A stretch of 64,000 bases of DNA, taken from the NCBI GenBank assembly GCA_023391415.1, contig JAEWAY010000030.1, positions 20,615 to 84,614 on the forward strand. The letters are read 5' to 3'. Shown here in pieces: positions 42,632 to 51,673 of the stretch (within the stretch, counting starts at the first letter, position 1; every line of letters begins with the position of its first letter). Under the pieces are notes generated by a model. The model was given only the letters and a program-made list of their open reading frames with translations, made no database searches and was not told where the DNA came from. The DNA is from Bacteroidota bacterium. GTDB lineage: Bacteria; Bacteroidota; Bacteroidia; Cytophagales; Cytophagaceae. The translations under genes were made by a program, and so were the position numbers.

Positions 42632-44392
42632 ATGAACAACACAATTAATCTTTCATCGAAGATTGATGAGACTACCAAAAAGAAAATTCATTCCTGGCTA
42701 AACGGCGAATACGATCAGGATACCAAGGATCGTATCATGGAGCTCATGGAAAACAATCAGGATGAACTTCTCGACTCTTTTTACAGGGACCTGGAGTTTG
42801 GCACCGGAGGGTTGCGAGGCGTCATGGGCGTGGGTACCAACCGGATGAACAAATACACCATTGGCATGGCTACCCAGGGACTTGCCAACTATCTGAAAAA
42901 ATCTTTCCCCGGCGAGGAGCTCAAGGCCGCCATCGCCTACGATAGCCGCAACAACAGCCCGTTCTTCGCGCGCGTTACCGCCGAAGTATTTTCCGCCAAT
43001 GGAATCAAAGTCTACTTCTTTGATTCATTAAGGCCTACTCCGGAGCTATCTTTCGCGATCAGGTATCTGCAATGCCATACAGGCATAGTAATCACCGCTT
43101 CCCACAACCCGAAGGAATACAACGGGTATAAGGCGTACTGGCGGGACGGAGCGCAAATGATCGCTCCTCATGACAAGAACGTCATCAAAGAAGTACAGGC
43201 CATCACGGATCCGGGTCAGGTAAAGTTTAGGCCAAACGAAAAACTGATCGAGAGCATCGGTCCGGAAGTCGACGAAGCCTATCTTTCCACGATCGCGTCC
43301 CTTTCCGTATCGCCGGAAAGCGTGAAAAGGCAAGAAGACCTGAAAATCGTTTTCTCCTCGATCCACGGTACCGGAATTACCCTGGTACCCGCTATTCTCA
43401 AGAAGTTCGGCTTCGCCAACGTGCATGTCGTCGAAGAGCAGGCTATCCCGGACGGCGATTTCCCCACCGTAGTGTATCCCAATCCCGAAGAAGCCGAGGC
43501 GCTGAGTCTGGCGCTGAAAAAAGCCAAAGACATCGACGCGGATATCCTTCTGGGTACCGATCCGGACTCCGACCGGGTAGGTATCGCCGTCAAAAACAAC
43601 TTTGGCCAGTGGCAGTTGCTCAACGGCAACCAGACCGGAAGCCTGCTGATCAACTACATGATCGACGCGTGGAAGAAAAAAGGCAAACTGACAGGCAAAG
43701 AGTTTGTGGTAAAAACCATCGTTACCTCCGATATTATTGAAAAAATCGCCAGCGCGAACGGCGTAAAACTATACAATACCCTCACAGGCTTCAAGTACAT
43801 AGCGGCCAAGATTGGAGAACTGGAGGGCAAGGAACAGTTTATCGCCGGTGGAGAGGAAAGCTATGGCTATCTGATCGGCGATTCGGTCAGGGACAAGGAC
43901 GCCATCGCTTCCTGCGCGTTCATATGCGAAATGGCCGCTTACGCCAAAGATCAGGGCGTCACGCTATTCGACATGCTGACGGATATGTATGTCAAATACG
44001 GGTTTTATAAGGAAAAGCTCATATCCATCACCAAAAAAGGAAAAAGCGGCGCGGAAGAGATTCAGGTCATGATGAAAAATCTGAGGGAAAACCCACCCAA
44101 GACGCTCGCGGGTTCCAAAGTCATCCGGCTCAAAGACTATGACAGAAGCGTGGAAAAAGACCTCATCAATGGAAAAGAAGAGCAAATCAACCTTCCAAAA
44201 GAAAATGTATTGCAATTCCTGACAGAAGACGGAAGCCTTATCTCCGCCAGACCATCAGGTACCGAACCCAAAATCAAGTTTTATTTTTCCGTAAATGAAA
44301 AACTGGCGGCGAGAGATCAGTTTAACGAAGTGGAAAACCGACTTGACAAAAAGATCCAGACCATCATCTCTGAATTAAAGCTAAACAACTAA
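42632..44392 (+). CDS. Phosphosugar mutase (phosphoglucomutase/phosphomannomutase)
   Basis: Interconverts sugar 1- and 6-phosphates in the cytosol. A 586-residue alpha-D-phosphohexomutase with catalytic-serine loop TASHNPKEYNGYK, metal loop GTDPDSDRVGIAV, sugar loop GGEESYGYL and phosphate loop RPSGTEPKIKFY. The frame is open from 42590, but the ATG at 42632 (MNNTINLSSKID) is preferred as a normal family start. This long type (near 580 aa) usually works as phosphoglucomutase, but specificity cannot be read off. A clear terminator follows. Confidence 0.93.
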   Translation: MNNTINLSSKIDETTKKKIHSWLNGEYDQDTKDRIMELMENNQDELLDSFYRDLEFGTGGLRGVMGVGTNRMNKYTIGMATQGLANYLKKSFPGEELKAAIAYDSRNNSPFFARVTAEVFSANGIKVYFFDSLRPTPELSFAIRYLQCHTGIVITASHNPKEYNGYKAYWRDGAQMIAPHDKNVIKEVQAITDPGQVKFRPNEKLIESIGPEVDEAYLSTIASLSVSPESVKRQEDLKIVFSSIHGTGITLVPAILKKFGFANVHVVEEQAIPDGDFPTVVYPNPEEAEALSLALKKAKDIDADILLGTDPDSDRVGIAVKNNFGQWQLLNGNQTGSLLINYMIDAWKKKGKLTGKEFVVKTIVTSDIIEKIASANGVKLYNTLTGFKYIAAKIGELEGKEQFIAGGEESYGYLIGDSVRDKDAIASCAFICEMAAYAKDQGVTLFDMLTDMYVKYGFYKEKLISITKKGKSGAEEIQVMMKNLRENPPKTLAGSKVIRLKDYDRSVEKDLINGKEEQINLPKENVLQFLTEDGSLISARPSGTEPKIKFYFSVNEKLAARDQFNEVENRLDKKIQTIISELKLNN

Positions 44393-44396
44393 CATC

Positions 44397-44435
44397 AGTC
44401 CGCTTCCGGGTGTACCGGAAGCGGACTTTATTTTT
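44397..44435 (+). terminator. Terminator after the phosphosugar mutase
   Basis: A perfect 13-base stem, AGTCCGCTTCCGG (44397-44409) and CCGGAAGCGGACT (44415-44427), with a five-base loop and TTATTTTT. Confidence 0.93.
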
Positions 44436-44546
44436 CGCCCTTATTTACAAACTACAAAGATCAGTATATTAGCCAATTATCAAATAAACCAGTTCCCGCG
44501 TTTTCTTTTTAGAACTATTTATAGTATTTTTTCGGGAAAATAGTCC

Positions 44547-45095
44547 ATGAAAACACCTAACCCGCTCATACTTGCTATCGCGCTGTTCGCGTATGTACAA
44601 ATGTCAAGCGCCCAGCAGGCGTTTCCAGACATTACAGGCAAAACACTGGAAGACAAAACAATAAACATTCCTTTGGAAACCAAAGGAAAATATACGCTAG
44701 TCGGAATCGCGTATTCAAAAAAAGCGGAAGAACAACTCAAGACATGGTTTCAGCCGGTTTACAATACCTTCATTCAGGAGCCGGGCAAAACCTTTCTTCC
44801 CACTGAGACCTATGATGTCAATATCTATTTTATCCCTATGATTACGGGCATAGCGCAAAGCGCGGGAGGCAAAATAGAGGATAAAATGAAGGAAAACGTT
44901 GACAAAAGCCTGCGTCCTTATGTACTTATCTATGAAGGCGAAGTGAAAAGCTATAAAACATCCCTGAACATGACCGAAAAAGACCAGCCCTATTTTTTCG
45001 TATTAGATCCCAAAGGGCGGGTCGTATACCATTGCGCGGGCTCTTATACCGAATCCAAATTTGACAGGATTTTAGAAATAATAGAAGACTTTTAA
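44547..45095 (+). CDS. Secreted thioredoxin-like/ATP10-like protein
   Basis: A signal peptide ends near MSSAQ (residue 22). The mature sequence begins AFPDITGKTLEDKTINIPLETKGKYTLVGIAYSKKAEEQLKTW, which resembles the start of ATP10-type thioredoxin-fold proteins. YFFVLDPKGRVVYHCAGSYTESKFDRI at the end fits a thioredoxin beta-hairpin. No CxxC is present, so redox activity is unlikely. ATP10 helps ATP synthase assembly in mitochondria; the bacterial role is unknown. It starts a unit with the DEAD-box helicase gene 12 bases after its stop. Confidence 0.78.
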   Translation: MKTPNPLILAIALFAYVQMSSAQQAFPDITGKTLEDKTINIPLETKGKYTLVGIAYSKKAEEQLKTWFQPVYNTFIQEPGKTFLPTETYDVNIYFIPMITGIAQSAGGKIEDKMKENVDKSLRPYVLIYEGEVKSYKTSLNMTEKDQPYFFVLDPKGRVVYHCAGSYTESKFDRILEIIEDF

Positions 45096-45107
45096 ACACG
45101 ATATACA

Positions 45108-46382
45108 TTGCAATTTGAAGATTTTGATCTGAACGGAGATATCCTTAGCGGTGTCTCCTGTCTTGGCTTTAAAACCCCCACTCCTATTCAGGAACAGGCT
45201 ATTCCCCTTGTACTGGCCGGCAGGGACCTTATTGGCTGCGCCCAAACCGGTACAGGCAAAACCGGCGCCTTTCTTATTCCGATACTTAGTAAAATAGCCA
45301 CGAAAAAAACCGGCAAGGTCAATACGCTGATCGTCGTGCCTACCCGGGAGCTCGCCGTGCAAATCGACCAGCAGGCCGAAGGATTGTCCTATTTCTCGGA
45401 TGTAAGCACCTATTCCATATATGGTGGCGGCTCAGGGCAGAGCTTTGAGCAGGAAAAGCGCGCGCTGATAGAAGGCGCCGACATCATCATCGCCACTCCG
45501 GGCAGGCTGATCATGCACCTCAATCAAAACTACGTAGACTTTTCCGACTTGCGACACCTGATTCTGGACGAAGCGGACCGCATGCTCGACATGGGCTTTA
45601 TGGAATCCCTGACCAAGATCATCAGTCACCTGCCCCCGAACAGGCAAACACTGCTTTTCTCGGCCACGATGCCTCCCAAGATACGTCAGCTCGCCAACTC
45701 GATCCTGAAAAATCCGGCGGAAATCTCCATAGCCATATCGCGTCCCGCCGACAAGATCATACAGGAAGCCTATATGGCCTATGAGGAGCAAAAACCAGGG
45801 TTGTTCAAGCATCTCATGCAACAGATCAACCCGCAAAGCACCATTGTCTTTACGTCGAGCCGCCTGAAGGTAAAGGAAATCATCCGGGAGCTGAAAGGGT
45901 TAAAACTCAAAGCCAAAGGGATATCTTCCGATCTGGAACAACCCGAGCGGGAGGCCGTCCTCATGGAATTCAAAGCCCGGCAGCTTCCTATTCTCGTAGC
46001 TACCGACGTATTGTCGAGAGGTATCGACATAGAAGGTATCGACCTTGTCATCAACTACGACGCGCCTTCCGAGCCGGAAGACTATATTCACCGGATCGGC
46101 CGGACAGCCAGAGCCGAGGCCAAAGGCAAAGCGCTGACCTTTATCACTCCATCCGACCTCTACAAGTTTCACCGGATCGAGAAACTGATGGAGATGATTA
46201 TCGACAAGCCCGCGTTGCCGGAGCACCTGGGGGAAGCGCCTGAATATACGACTCCATCGAAGAAAAAAAGCGGCCGGAACAAAAAGCCTGGTGAAAAGCG
46301 TCCGCTTAATAAAAAGAAGTTTGTCAAAAGGAAAGGTCCTAAAAAGGAGAATCCGGGAGGCAATACCGACGGAAACAAGTAA
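45108..46382 (+). CDS. DEAD-box RNA helicase (RhlE-like), TTG start
   Basis: ATP-dependent RNA unwinding enzyme. Motifs in order: Q motif TPIQEQAIPL, Walker A AQTGTGKT, PTRELAVQI, TPGRL, Walker B DEAD in LILDEADRMLDMGF, SATMP, and C-terminal TDVLSRGIDIEGIDLVINYD and HRIGRTARAEAKGKA. The last 45 residues are Lys/Arg-rich (KKKSGRNKKPGEKRPL), as in RhlE-type enzymes, and may bind RNA. The start is TTG at 45108; no nearby in-frame ATG precedes the conserved residues. It follows the ATP10-like gene after 12 bases. Confidence 0.94.
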   Translation: MQFEDFDLNGDILSGVSCLGFKTPTPIQEQAIPLVLAGRDLIGCAQTGTGKTGAFLIPILSKIATKKTGKVNTLIVVPTRELAVQIDQQAEGLSYFSDVSTYSIYGGGSGQSFEQEKRALIEGADIIIATPGRLIMHLNQNYVDFSDLRHLILDEADRMLDMGFMESLTKIISHLPPNRQTLLFSATMPPKIRQLANSILKNPAEISIAISRPADKIIQEAYMAYEEQKPGLFKHLMQQINPQSTIVFTSSRLKVKEIIRELKGLKLKAKGISSDLEQPEREAVLMEFKARQLPILVATDVLSRGIDIEGIDLVINYDAPSEPEDYIHRIGRTARAEAKGKALTFITPSDLYKFHRIEKLMEMIIDKPALPEHLGEAPEYTTPSKKKSGRNKKPGEKRPLNKKKFVKRKGPKKENPGGNTDGNK

Positions 46383-46470
46383 AATCTCTTAAACTTTTCA
46401 GCTTGTTTTCATTTATCAGATTATAACGCTAAATTCGCCACTTTTTAACACGAAAGTTATTATAACAAGA

Positions 46471-47163
46471 ATGAAACTATTCAATTTTTACGTAATCGCG
46501 CTAAACGGACTATTGGTCTTCACAGCTTGCGGACAAAACTCAAAAAACAAAAACATGAAATTATCAACGGAAAAGGACACGGTGAGCTACAGCGTGGGGG
46601 TCAATATCGCCAGCAATCTGAAGCAGCAAGGCTTCGATGAGCTGAACATCGACGCGATCGCTGAAGCCTTCAGAGACGTATATGGCGACAAAGAGGTCAA
46701 AATCACGCCGGAAGAAGGTGGAGCGTTGATCAATCAATATATGATGAAACGCCAAGAGAAAAAAGGCGAGGAAAATAATAAAACCGGAAAAGAGTTTTTG
46801 GATAAAAACGCGAAAGAAAATGGCGTAACCGTGCTGCCAAGCGGACTTCAATACAAAGTTCTTCAGGAAGGCGAGGGCCCCAAACCCGGACCAAACGACC
46901 GCGTTACGGTTCATTATACGGGCAAGCTTATCAACGGTAAAGTATTTGACAGCTCCGTCGAGCGCGGACAACCCGCTACTTTCGGTGTAACTCAGGTAAT
47001 ACCAGGCTGGACGGAAGCGCTTCAACTAATGAGCGTAGGATCGAAATATCAATTGTTCATTCCTTCCAATCTGGCTTATGGCGAGAGAGGAGCCGGCGGC
47101 GATATCGGGCCAAACGAGACGCTGATCTTCGACGTGGAACTCATTTCCATCGAAGGAAAATAA
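46471..47163 (+). CDS. FKBP-type peptidyl-prolyl isomerase, lipoprotein
   Basis: Folding catalyst of FkpA/Mip type in the periplasm, anchored by lipobox VFTAC with Cys20. The N-terminal dimerisation domain is helical (VSYSVGVNIASNLKQQG, then ITPEEGGALINQYMMKRQEKKGEE). The FKBP domain starts near residue 130: VTVHYTGKLINGKVFDSS, QVIPGWTEALQLMSVGSKYQLFIPSNLAYGERG and NETLIFDVELI. The domain order and length (230 aa) are standard. A strong terminator with a long T run follows. Confidence 0.95.
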   Translation: MKLFNFYVIALNGLLVFTACGQNSKNKNMKLSTEKDTVSYSVGVNIASNLKQQGFDELNIDAIAEAFRDVYGDKEVKITPEEGGALINQYMMKRQEKKGEENNKTGKEFLDKNAKENGVTVLPSGLQYKVLQEGEGPKPGPNDRVTVHYTGKLINGKVFDSSVERGQPATFGVTQVIPGWTEALQLMSVGSKYQLFIPSNLAYGERGAGGDIGPNETLIFDVELISIEGK

Positions 47164-47175
47164 TCCGCTAAAACT

Positions 47176-47211
47176 AAAAAAAGCGAAGTGAAGTACTTCG
47201 CTTTTTTTTTT
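47176..47211 (+). terminator. Terminator after the FKBP gene
   Basis: A twelve-base stem, AAAAAGCGAAGT (47178-47189) and ACTTCGCTTTTT (47195-47206), with a short loop and a run of ten T. Confidence 0.93.
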
Positions 47212-47228
47212 GCCCGAGCCTCCGGTCC

Positions 47229-47236
47229 TATATTTG
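47229..47236 (+). promoter_or_regulatory. TAnnTTTG -7 box for the OmpA/PD40 gene
   Basis: TATATTTG lies 35 bases before the chosen ATG at 47272 and supports that start over the frame's first ATG at 47188, which lies upstream of this box. A TTTG at 47209-47212 is only 16 bases away, short for a -33 element. Confidence 0.5.
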
Positions 47237-47271
47237 CTACAGTCAGGCTATTGGTACTCTATATTCCCGGC

Positions 47272-48798
47272 ATGTCAAAACTATTCGCGTTACTTATTCC
47301 GCTTTTATCACTTTCCGCCCTCGCTCAGGATTCACTTGTCTTTATCAACCTCGGCGCGGGAGTCAACAGCGCGTACGATGAAACCAATCCTCTGGTATCT
47401 CCCGACGGAAAAACCATTTATTTTATCCGCAACGATCATCCCGGCAATACACTCGCTCCTCAACGTACTCAGGACATCTGGTATTCGCGTCTGGATCCGG
47501 AAGACAGCGTCTGGTCAGAAGCCATCCATATGGACTTTCCATTCAATCAGACTCAATACAACGCCATCTACAGCATCAGCCCCTCAGGACAAACCCTGCT
47601 CATCAAAGGCGCCTACAAAAACGGCCGTTACAAAAGCAGAGGGCTCTCTCTGACGCATAAGCGCCAAGGCAAATGGACCCTTCCCGAAATGATCCATGTG
47701 GAAGACTTTGACAAAATGAGTCAAGGCATGTACGAGGGCGCTTTTTTATGCGGCGACGGTAAAACGCTGCTGCTTTATATGAGCGAAAGCCCTTCCGCCG
47801 CGCCCGACCTCTACGTATCGTTTCAAAAGGACAACAAATCCTGGACCCGGCCGCGCGGCCTGGGCAAGGACATCAATACGCCCTATCTCGAGGGTTCACC
47901 TTTTCTCGCCGCCGACGGCAAAACGCTTTTTTTCTCCAGCACCCGGCCCGGCGGCTTGGGCGACGCGGATATTTACCGATCCATCCGTCTGGACGATACC
48001 TGGACCCGCTGGAGCAAACCGGAAAATCTTGGCGAACCCGTCAATTCGGATAAAAGGGAAACCTATTACTCCCTATCCGCGACGGGAGACTATGGCTATA
48101 TGGTCGTAAGGCCTGGTCAATATGGCAAATCGGATATCGTAAAAATACAGTTACAAGAATCGTTACGCCCCGAACCAGTCGCCTTTCTTAGCGGAAAAGT
48201 ATTGAACGCCAATACCGGCGAGCCTCTGGAAGCGTCGATCCGGATAGAAGAACTCTCCAGCGGACAGACCCTGGGGTTGACCGAGTCCGATCCGGAAAAT
48301 GGCCATTACAAGCTAGTACTCCCTCCGGGCCGACACTACGGACTTAACGCTTCCGCCAAAGGATTTTATACCATTTCTCAAAATATCGATCTTTCCTCAC
48401 ACCACGCGTATATGGAAATCAGCAGGGATCTGCTGCTCGTACCAATGCTAAAAGGACAGACCATCCGGCTCAACAATATCTTTTTTGAATCCGGCAGCGC
48501 GCGACTTACGGAAAACTCCAACGCCGAATTAAACCATCTCACCGAAATACTGGTACAAAATCCCAGGCTGAAAATAGAAATAGCTGGTCACACCGACCAT
48601 ATTGGCGATGACGCCTCCAACACGGCTCTCAGCGAGGCGAGAGCCAGAGCGGTAGAAAGCTACCTGGTGTCCAGGGGGATTTCGTCCAAACGCGTAAGCT
48701 CCAGAGGATATGGCGAGACAAAGTTTATCGACACCAACGATACGGAAGAAGGAAGGCGAAACAACCGGCGAGTGGAATTTACCATACTTGATTTCTAA
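47272..48798 (+). CDS. OmpA-family outer membrane protein with PD40 propeller
   Basis: A 508-residue envelope protein anchoring to peptidoglycan. The start chosen (MSKLFALLIPLLSLSALAQ) gives a good signal peptide; the longer frame from 47188 would begin inside the preceding terminator. A PD40/WD40-like propeller follows (SPDGKTIYFIRN, AADGKTLFFSSTRPGGLGDADIYRS). Then comes a carboxypeptidase regulatory-like domain (LSGKVLNANTGEPLEASIRIEEL, about 335-410) and a C-terminal OmpA domain (IFFESGSARLTENS, IEIAGHTDHIGDDASN, LSEARARAVESYL, NNRRVEF). Such proteins occur in T9SS and gliding gene sets, but the window shows no such cluster here. Confidence 0.93.
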   Translation: MSKLFALLIPLLSLSALAQDSLVFINLGAGVNSAYDETNPLVSPDGKTIYFIRNDHPGNTLAPQRTQDIWYSRLDPEDSVWSEAIHMDFPFNQTQYNAIYSISPSGQTLLIKGAYKNGRYKSRGLSLTHKRQGKWTLPEMIHVEDFDKMSQGMYEGAFLCGDGKTLLLYMSESPSAAPDLYVSFQKDNKSWTRPRGLGKDINTPYLEGSPFLAADGKTLFFSSTRPGGLGDADIYRSIRLDDTWTRWSKPENLGEPVNSDKRETYYSLSATGDYGYMVVRPGQYGKSDIVKIQLQESLRPEPVAFLSGKVLNANTGEPLEASIRIEELSSGQTLGLTESDPENGHYKLVLPPGRHYGLNASAKGFYTISQNIDLSSHHAYMEISRDLLLVPMLKGQTIRLNNIFFESGSARLTENSNAELNHLTEILVQNPRLKIEIAGHTDHIGDDASNTALSEARARAVESYLVSRGISSKRVSSRGYGETKFIDTNDTEEGRRNNRRVEFTILDF

Positions 48799-48818
48799 GT
48801 TTTCCAGACTTTATCACC

Positions 48819-49856
48819 ATGATCAACCTGAAAAGCGCTCAATTAAGCCGGCTTTGCATACACCGGATAGGCAGCCACGGCGGCGATGAAATCGTCTTTT
48901 CCGAAACAGAAACGGATTTGTCCGATCCGCTTCTGAAAGGATTATTGCAGCGGTATTTTTTTGAGGGGTTTAAAGATCCTCAATATTACCAACTGACACA
49001 CCCGGACGATATCGCTCTCAATAAAGTTTTCCATTATAGTAAAGCGATTTTTGAAGGCCGGGATCATCTATATGAAATATCCAGAGACATGGCCCGGCAT
49101 CTGTATGAATGCTCGGACCATCCCAATATCAAGCCGGGCGATTTTTGCATGGCCTGGATTGAAAACTGCCAGGTCAACGGAGAGTACGCGGACGCTATCG
49201 GCCTCTTTAAGGTAGAAAACAAAGACACCTTCCTGAAAATAGCCGCGGATTTTTCAGTCATGCACGATCAGGGGATCAATATCTCCAAGATCGACAAAGG
49301 CTGTCTCATCTTCAATTATGAAGAGGAACAGGGCTTTCTGGTTTCCATCGTCGACCATACCAATAAAAATAACGAAGCCCGCTATTGGAAAGAAGAATTC
49401 CTTAAAATCAAACCACGGGAAGATAGTTTTTTTCACACCCAAAATTACATGCGGTTGTGCAAGAACTTCTGCTCGGAAGTGCTGGATAAAAATGAAGGGA
49501 TAGAAAAAACCGACCAGATCGACTTTCTCAATCGTTCATCAGGCTTTTTCTCCAACAAAGAGACGTTCAACGTCCGGGAATTTGAGGAAGAGGTGATCTC
49601 GGACCCCGAAATCATCGACAAGTTCAGAGGCTTTAAGACCCGGTTTCAGGAAACGGACGACGTCCCTATGTTTGACGAATTCGAAATTTCCGGACAAGCG
49701 GTAAAAACCTCCAAAAAGGTTTTCAAAAGCGTCCTGAAGCTGGACAAAAACTTTCATATCTACGTTCACGGCAACCGTAGCCTTATTGAGCGGGGCTATG
49801 ACGACGGCCGTCAGATGCATTACTACAAACTATACTATACGGAAGAAAGCTCGTAA
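48819..49856 (+). CDS. Nucleoid-associated protein, NdpA/YejK family
   Basis: A 345-residue cytosolic protein related to 37-kDa nucleoid-associated proteins. The start LSRLCIHRIGSHGGDEIVFSE, the middle LKPGD-type segment SDHPNIKPGDFCMAWIE, and the C-terminal KKVFKSVLKLDKNFHIYVHGNRSLIERGYDDGRQMHYYKLYY all match the family's pattern. The family is reported to bind DNA, but in most bacteria its role is undefined. It starts 20 bases after the OmpA/PD40 gene. Confidence 0.88.
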   Translation: MINLKSAQLSRLCIHRIGSHGGDEIVFSETETDLSDPLLKGLLQRYFFEGFKDPQYYQLTHPDDIALNKVFHYSKAIFEGRDHLYEISRDMARHLYECSDHPNIKPGDFCMAWIENCQVNGEYADAIGLFKVENKDTFLKIAADFSVMHDQGINISKIDKGCLIFNYEEEQGFLVSIVDHTNKNNEARYWKEEFLKIKPREDSFFHTQNYMRLCKNFCSEVLDKNEGIEKTDQIDFLNRSSGFFSNKETFNVREFEEEVISDPEIIDKFRGFKTRFQETDDVPMFDEFEISGQAVKTSKKVFKSVLKLDKNFHIYVHGNRSLIERGYDDGRQMHYYKLYYTEESS

Positions 49857-49959
49857 ACCCGGCGGCAAATCCACCCGCTCCGTTTACGACCAGTGGGCGC
49901 GGCTGACTGTACGCTACCGGCAAACCCGCCCACCCGCAAGTCGCGATAAGCGATCATGA

Positions 49960-50175
49960 CTATTTTTTAGAGGAATTACGGCTCACCGCCAGTTCTTTCT
50001 TACGGTTTTTAGTAGCCGTTCTAAGCTCCTTTTTCCGGTATTTTTTCTGACTTTCAATAATTGTCTTCGCCTGTTTGTAGTTAAAATTTTCGCTACGTCC
50101 GGAGACCGGAACCGTAACCGGATTGCAGGCGATCATAAGGGACATCATTCCGAAACAAGTTAATAACGCTTTCAT
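49960..50175 (-). CDS. Small basic lipoprotein (71 aa)
   Basis: Lipobox LMIAC with Cys17, followed by a short polar part and a very basic helical tail (KKYRKKELRTATKNRKKELAVS) with the KKEL unit repeated. Such small lipoproteins are common in Bacteroidota. No function is known. It stands alone on the minus strand between two plus-strand genes. Confidence 0.75.
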   Translation of the reverse strand: MKALLTCFGMMSLMIACNPVTVPVSGRSENFNYKQAKTIIESQKKYRKKELRTATKNRKKELAVSRNSSKK

Positions 50176-50366
50176 AGTGGTAGGGATTTGAGGTAATCAA
50201 TATGAATCGGGACATTGATTACTTGTACGCAGTAAAAAAGGAAAGCGTTGCCGCCTTATTGTACTTTTCATACCCATAACATGACAAAACAAATCATGCT
50301 ACAATTTAAATACAATAAAATATTTATTAAATACCATAAAATCCATTACCGGAAACAGCTCCACCA

Positions 50367-50397
50367 ATTGCCTGATACATTTTTTTAGTTAACTTCG
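50367..50397 (+). promoter_or_regulatory. Probable promoter of the 50418 lipoprotein gene
   Basis: ATTG (50367-50370) and, 19 bases on, TAACTTCG (50390-50397), one base off the TAnnTTTG box, with the ATG at 50418 20 bases later. Confidence 0.5.
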
Positions 50398-50417
50398 CGT
50401 CTTTAACCCGATTAAAC

Positions 50418-50795
50418 ATGAAAAAAATAGTTATTCTACTCACTACGGTAGTATTTTTTTACTCCTGCAAGAAGAACAATGAAATTCAGGTAGCGGAACC
50501 TGTATTTGACAATTACGCGAAGGTCTTGCGAATAACCGAAGTAAGCCGGGATCTGATAACCGTCAAAAACAATACGGGCGCTACGATCAATCTACAGGAA
50601 TATTTTTATTCCAACGGAGATACGGCGGCCAATCTCGCGAAATTCAATCTACCCCATCAGGACTCCTATGTCGTAGCGACGGCGATGGAACTGGATTTCA
50701 CCGCGGATACCATTACTTTGTATAAGGTAGACTTCAATACCTTGGATACCAGCGTATCCGACCGTTTTTATCCGGTAGGGATACACGGCTTCTAA
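50418..50795 (+). CDS. Small lipoprotein of unknown function (125 aa)
   Basis: Lipobox FFYSC with Cys17, then about 105 residues of beta-rich sequence (NYAKVLRITEVSRDLITVKNNTGATINLQEY and DTITLYKVDFNTLDTSV). The segment DLITVKNNTGATINLQEYFYSNGD suggests a small all-beta domain, a little like lamin-tail domains. No catalytic residues. It is followed by a strong terminator, so it is a single-gene unit. Confidence 0.8.
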   Translation: MKKIVILLTTVVFFYSCKKNNEIQVAEPVFDNYAKVLRITEVSRDLITVKNNTGATINLQEYFYSNGDTAANLAKFNLPHQDSYVVATAMELDFTADTITLYKVDFNTLDTSVSDRFYPVGIHGF

Positions 50796-50830
50796 GAAGT
50801 CCGGCTTGTCTGCCGCGCGCTACTTAAAGA

Positions 50831-50886
50831 CAGGAGTTAAAAGTTTTCCACAGTTTTTTGTGAAGAACTTTTAACCCCTGTTTTTT
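50831..50886 (+). terminator. Terminator after the small lipoprotein gene
   Basis: A long stem, CAGGAGTTAAAAGTT (50831-50845) and AACTTTTAACCCCTG (50866-50880), with one mismatch, followed by TTTTTT. Confidence 0.85.
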
Positions 50887-50930
50887 CAAATAACCTTCGG
50901 AAGTCCGAATTTTCCTATCAATTTATGTCG

Positions 50931-50938
50931 TATATTTG
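50931..50938 (+). promoter_or_regulatory. -7 box upstream of the metallo-hydrolase gene
   Basis: TATATTTG matches TAnnTTTG fully and lies 45 bases before the ATG at 50984. No clear -33 element is seen at the right distance. Confidence 0.5.
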
Positions 50939-50983
50939 TTAATTCTGTTGATTCATTAACAACTTTTCAAATAAAAACAGAAT

Positions 50984-51664
50984 ATGGAAATCACTTATTA
51001 CGGACATTCCTGCTTTCAGGTCAACACGGGCGACTACAAGCTTTTATTCGACCCTTTCATCAGCCCCAATGAACTGGCGTCTCATATTGATATCTCGTCG
51101 ATCGAAGCGGATTACATCCTGCTCAGCCATGGTCACGCGGACCATGTAGCGGACGCGGAGTCCATCGCGAAACGAACAGGCGCCCAAATTATCAGCTCCT
51201 TCGAGATCGTCACCTGGTTTGAAAATAAAAGTCTGAAAAACACGCATTCCATGAATGTGGGGGGCGAATGGAAGTTTCCTTTTGGCTTGGTCAAAATGGT
51301 CAACGCCATTCATTCCAATAGTCTTCCTGACGGTTCGTATGGCGGAACAGCCTCCGGCTTCGTTATCGATACCGGCGAAAAGACATTCTACTATTCCGGC
51401 GATACCGCGCTATTTTCCGATATGAAACTCATAGCGGAACAATATACCCTTGATTTCGCGTTCCTATGTATCGGGGACAACTATACCATGGGTATACGCG
51501 AGGCTATGACAGCCGCCAACTTTGTCGGGACGAACAAGATAATAGGCATGCACTACGATACGTTTCCATGGATAAAAATAGACCGGGAAAAAACGGCGCT
51601 CGCCGCGAAAGAAGCCGGCAAGGAACTCACGCTGATGAAAATCGGGGAGACTCTACAATATTAA
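50984..51664 (+). CDS. Metallo-beta-lactamase-fold hydrolase (UPF0173 type)
   Basis: A 226-residue metal-dependent hydrolase. Opening ITYYGHSCFQV and YKLLFDPFISPN, the metal motif LSHGHADHVADA (HxHxDH), GKVVPFG-like segment NVGGEWKFPFGLVKMVNAIHS, DTGEKTFYYSGDTALFSDM and C-terminal IGMHYDTFP are the UPF0173/UlaG-like set. The reaction is unknown. It is nine bases upstream of parA and may share its transcript, which starts at the box near 50931. Confidence 0.9.
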   Translation: MEITYYGHSCFQVNTGDYKLLFDPFISPNELASHIDISSIEADYILLSHGHADHVADAESIAKRTGAQIISSFEIVTWFENKSLKNTHSMNVGGEWKFPFGLVKMVNAIHSNSLPDGSYGGTASGFVIDTGEKTFYYSGDTALFSDMKLIAEQYTLDFAFLCIGDNYTMGIREAMTAANFVGTNKIIGMHYDTFPWIKIDREKTALAAKEAGKELTLMKIGETLQY

Positions 51665-51673
51665 ACAAATAGC

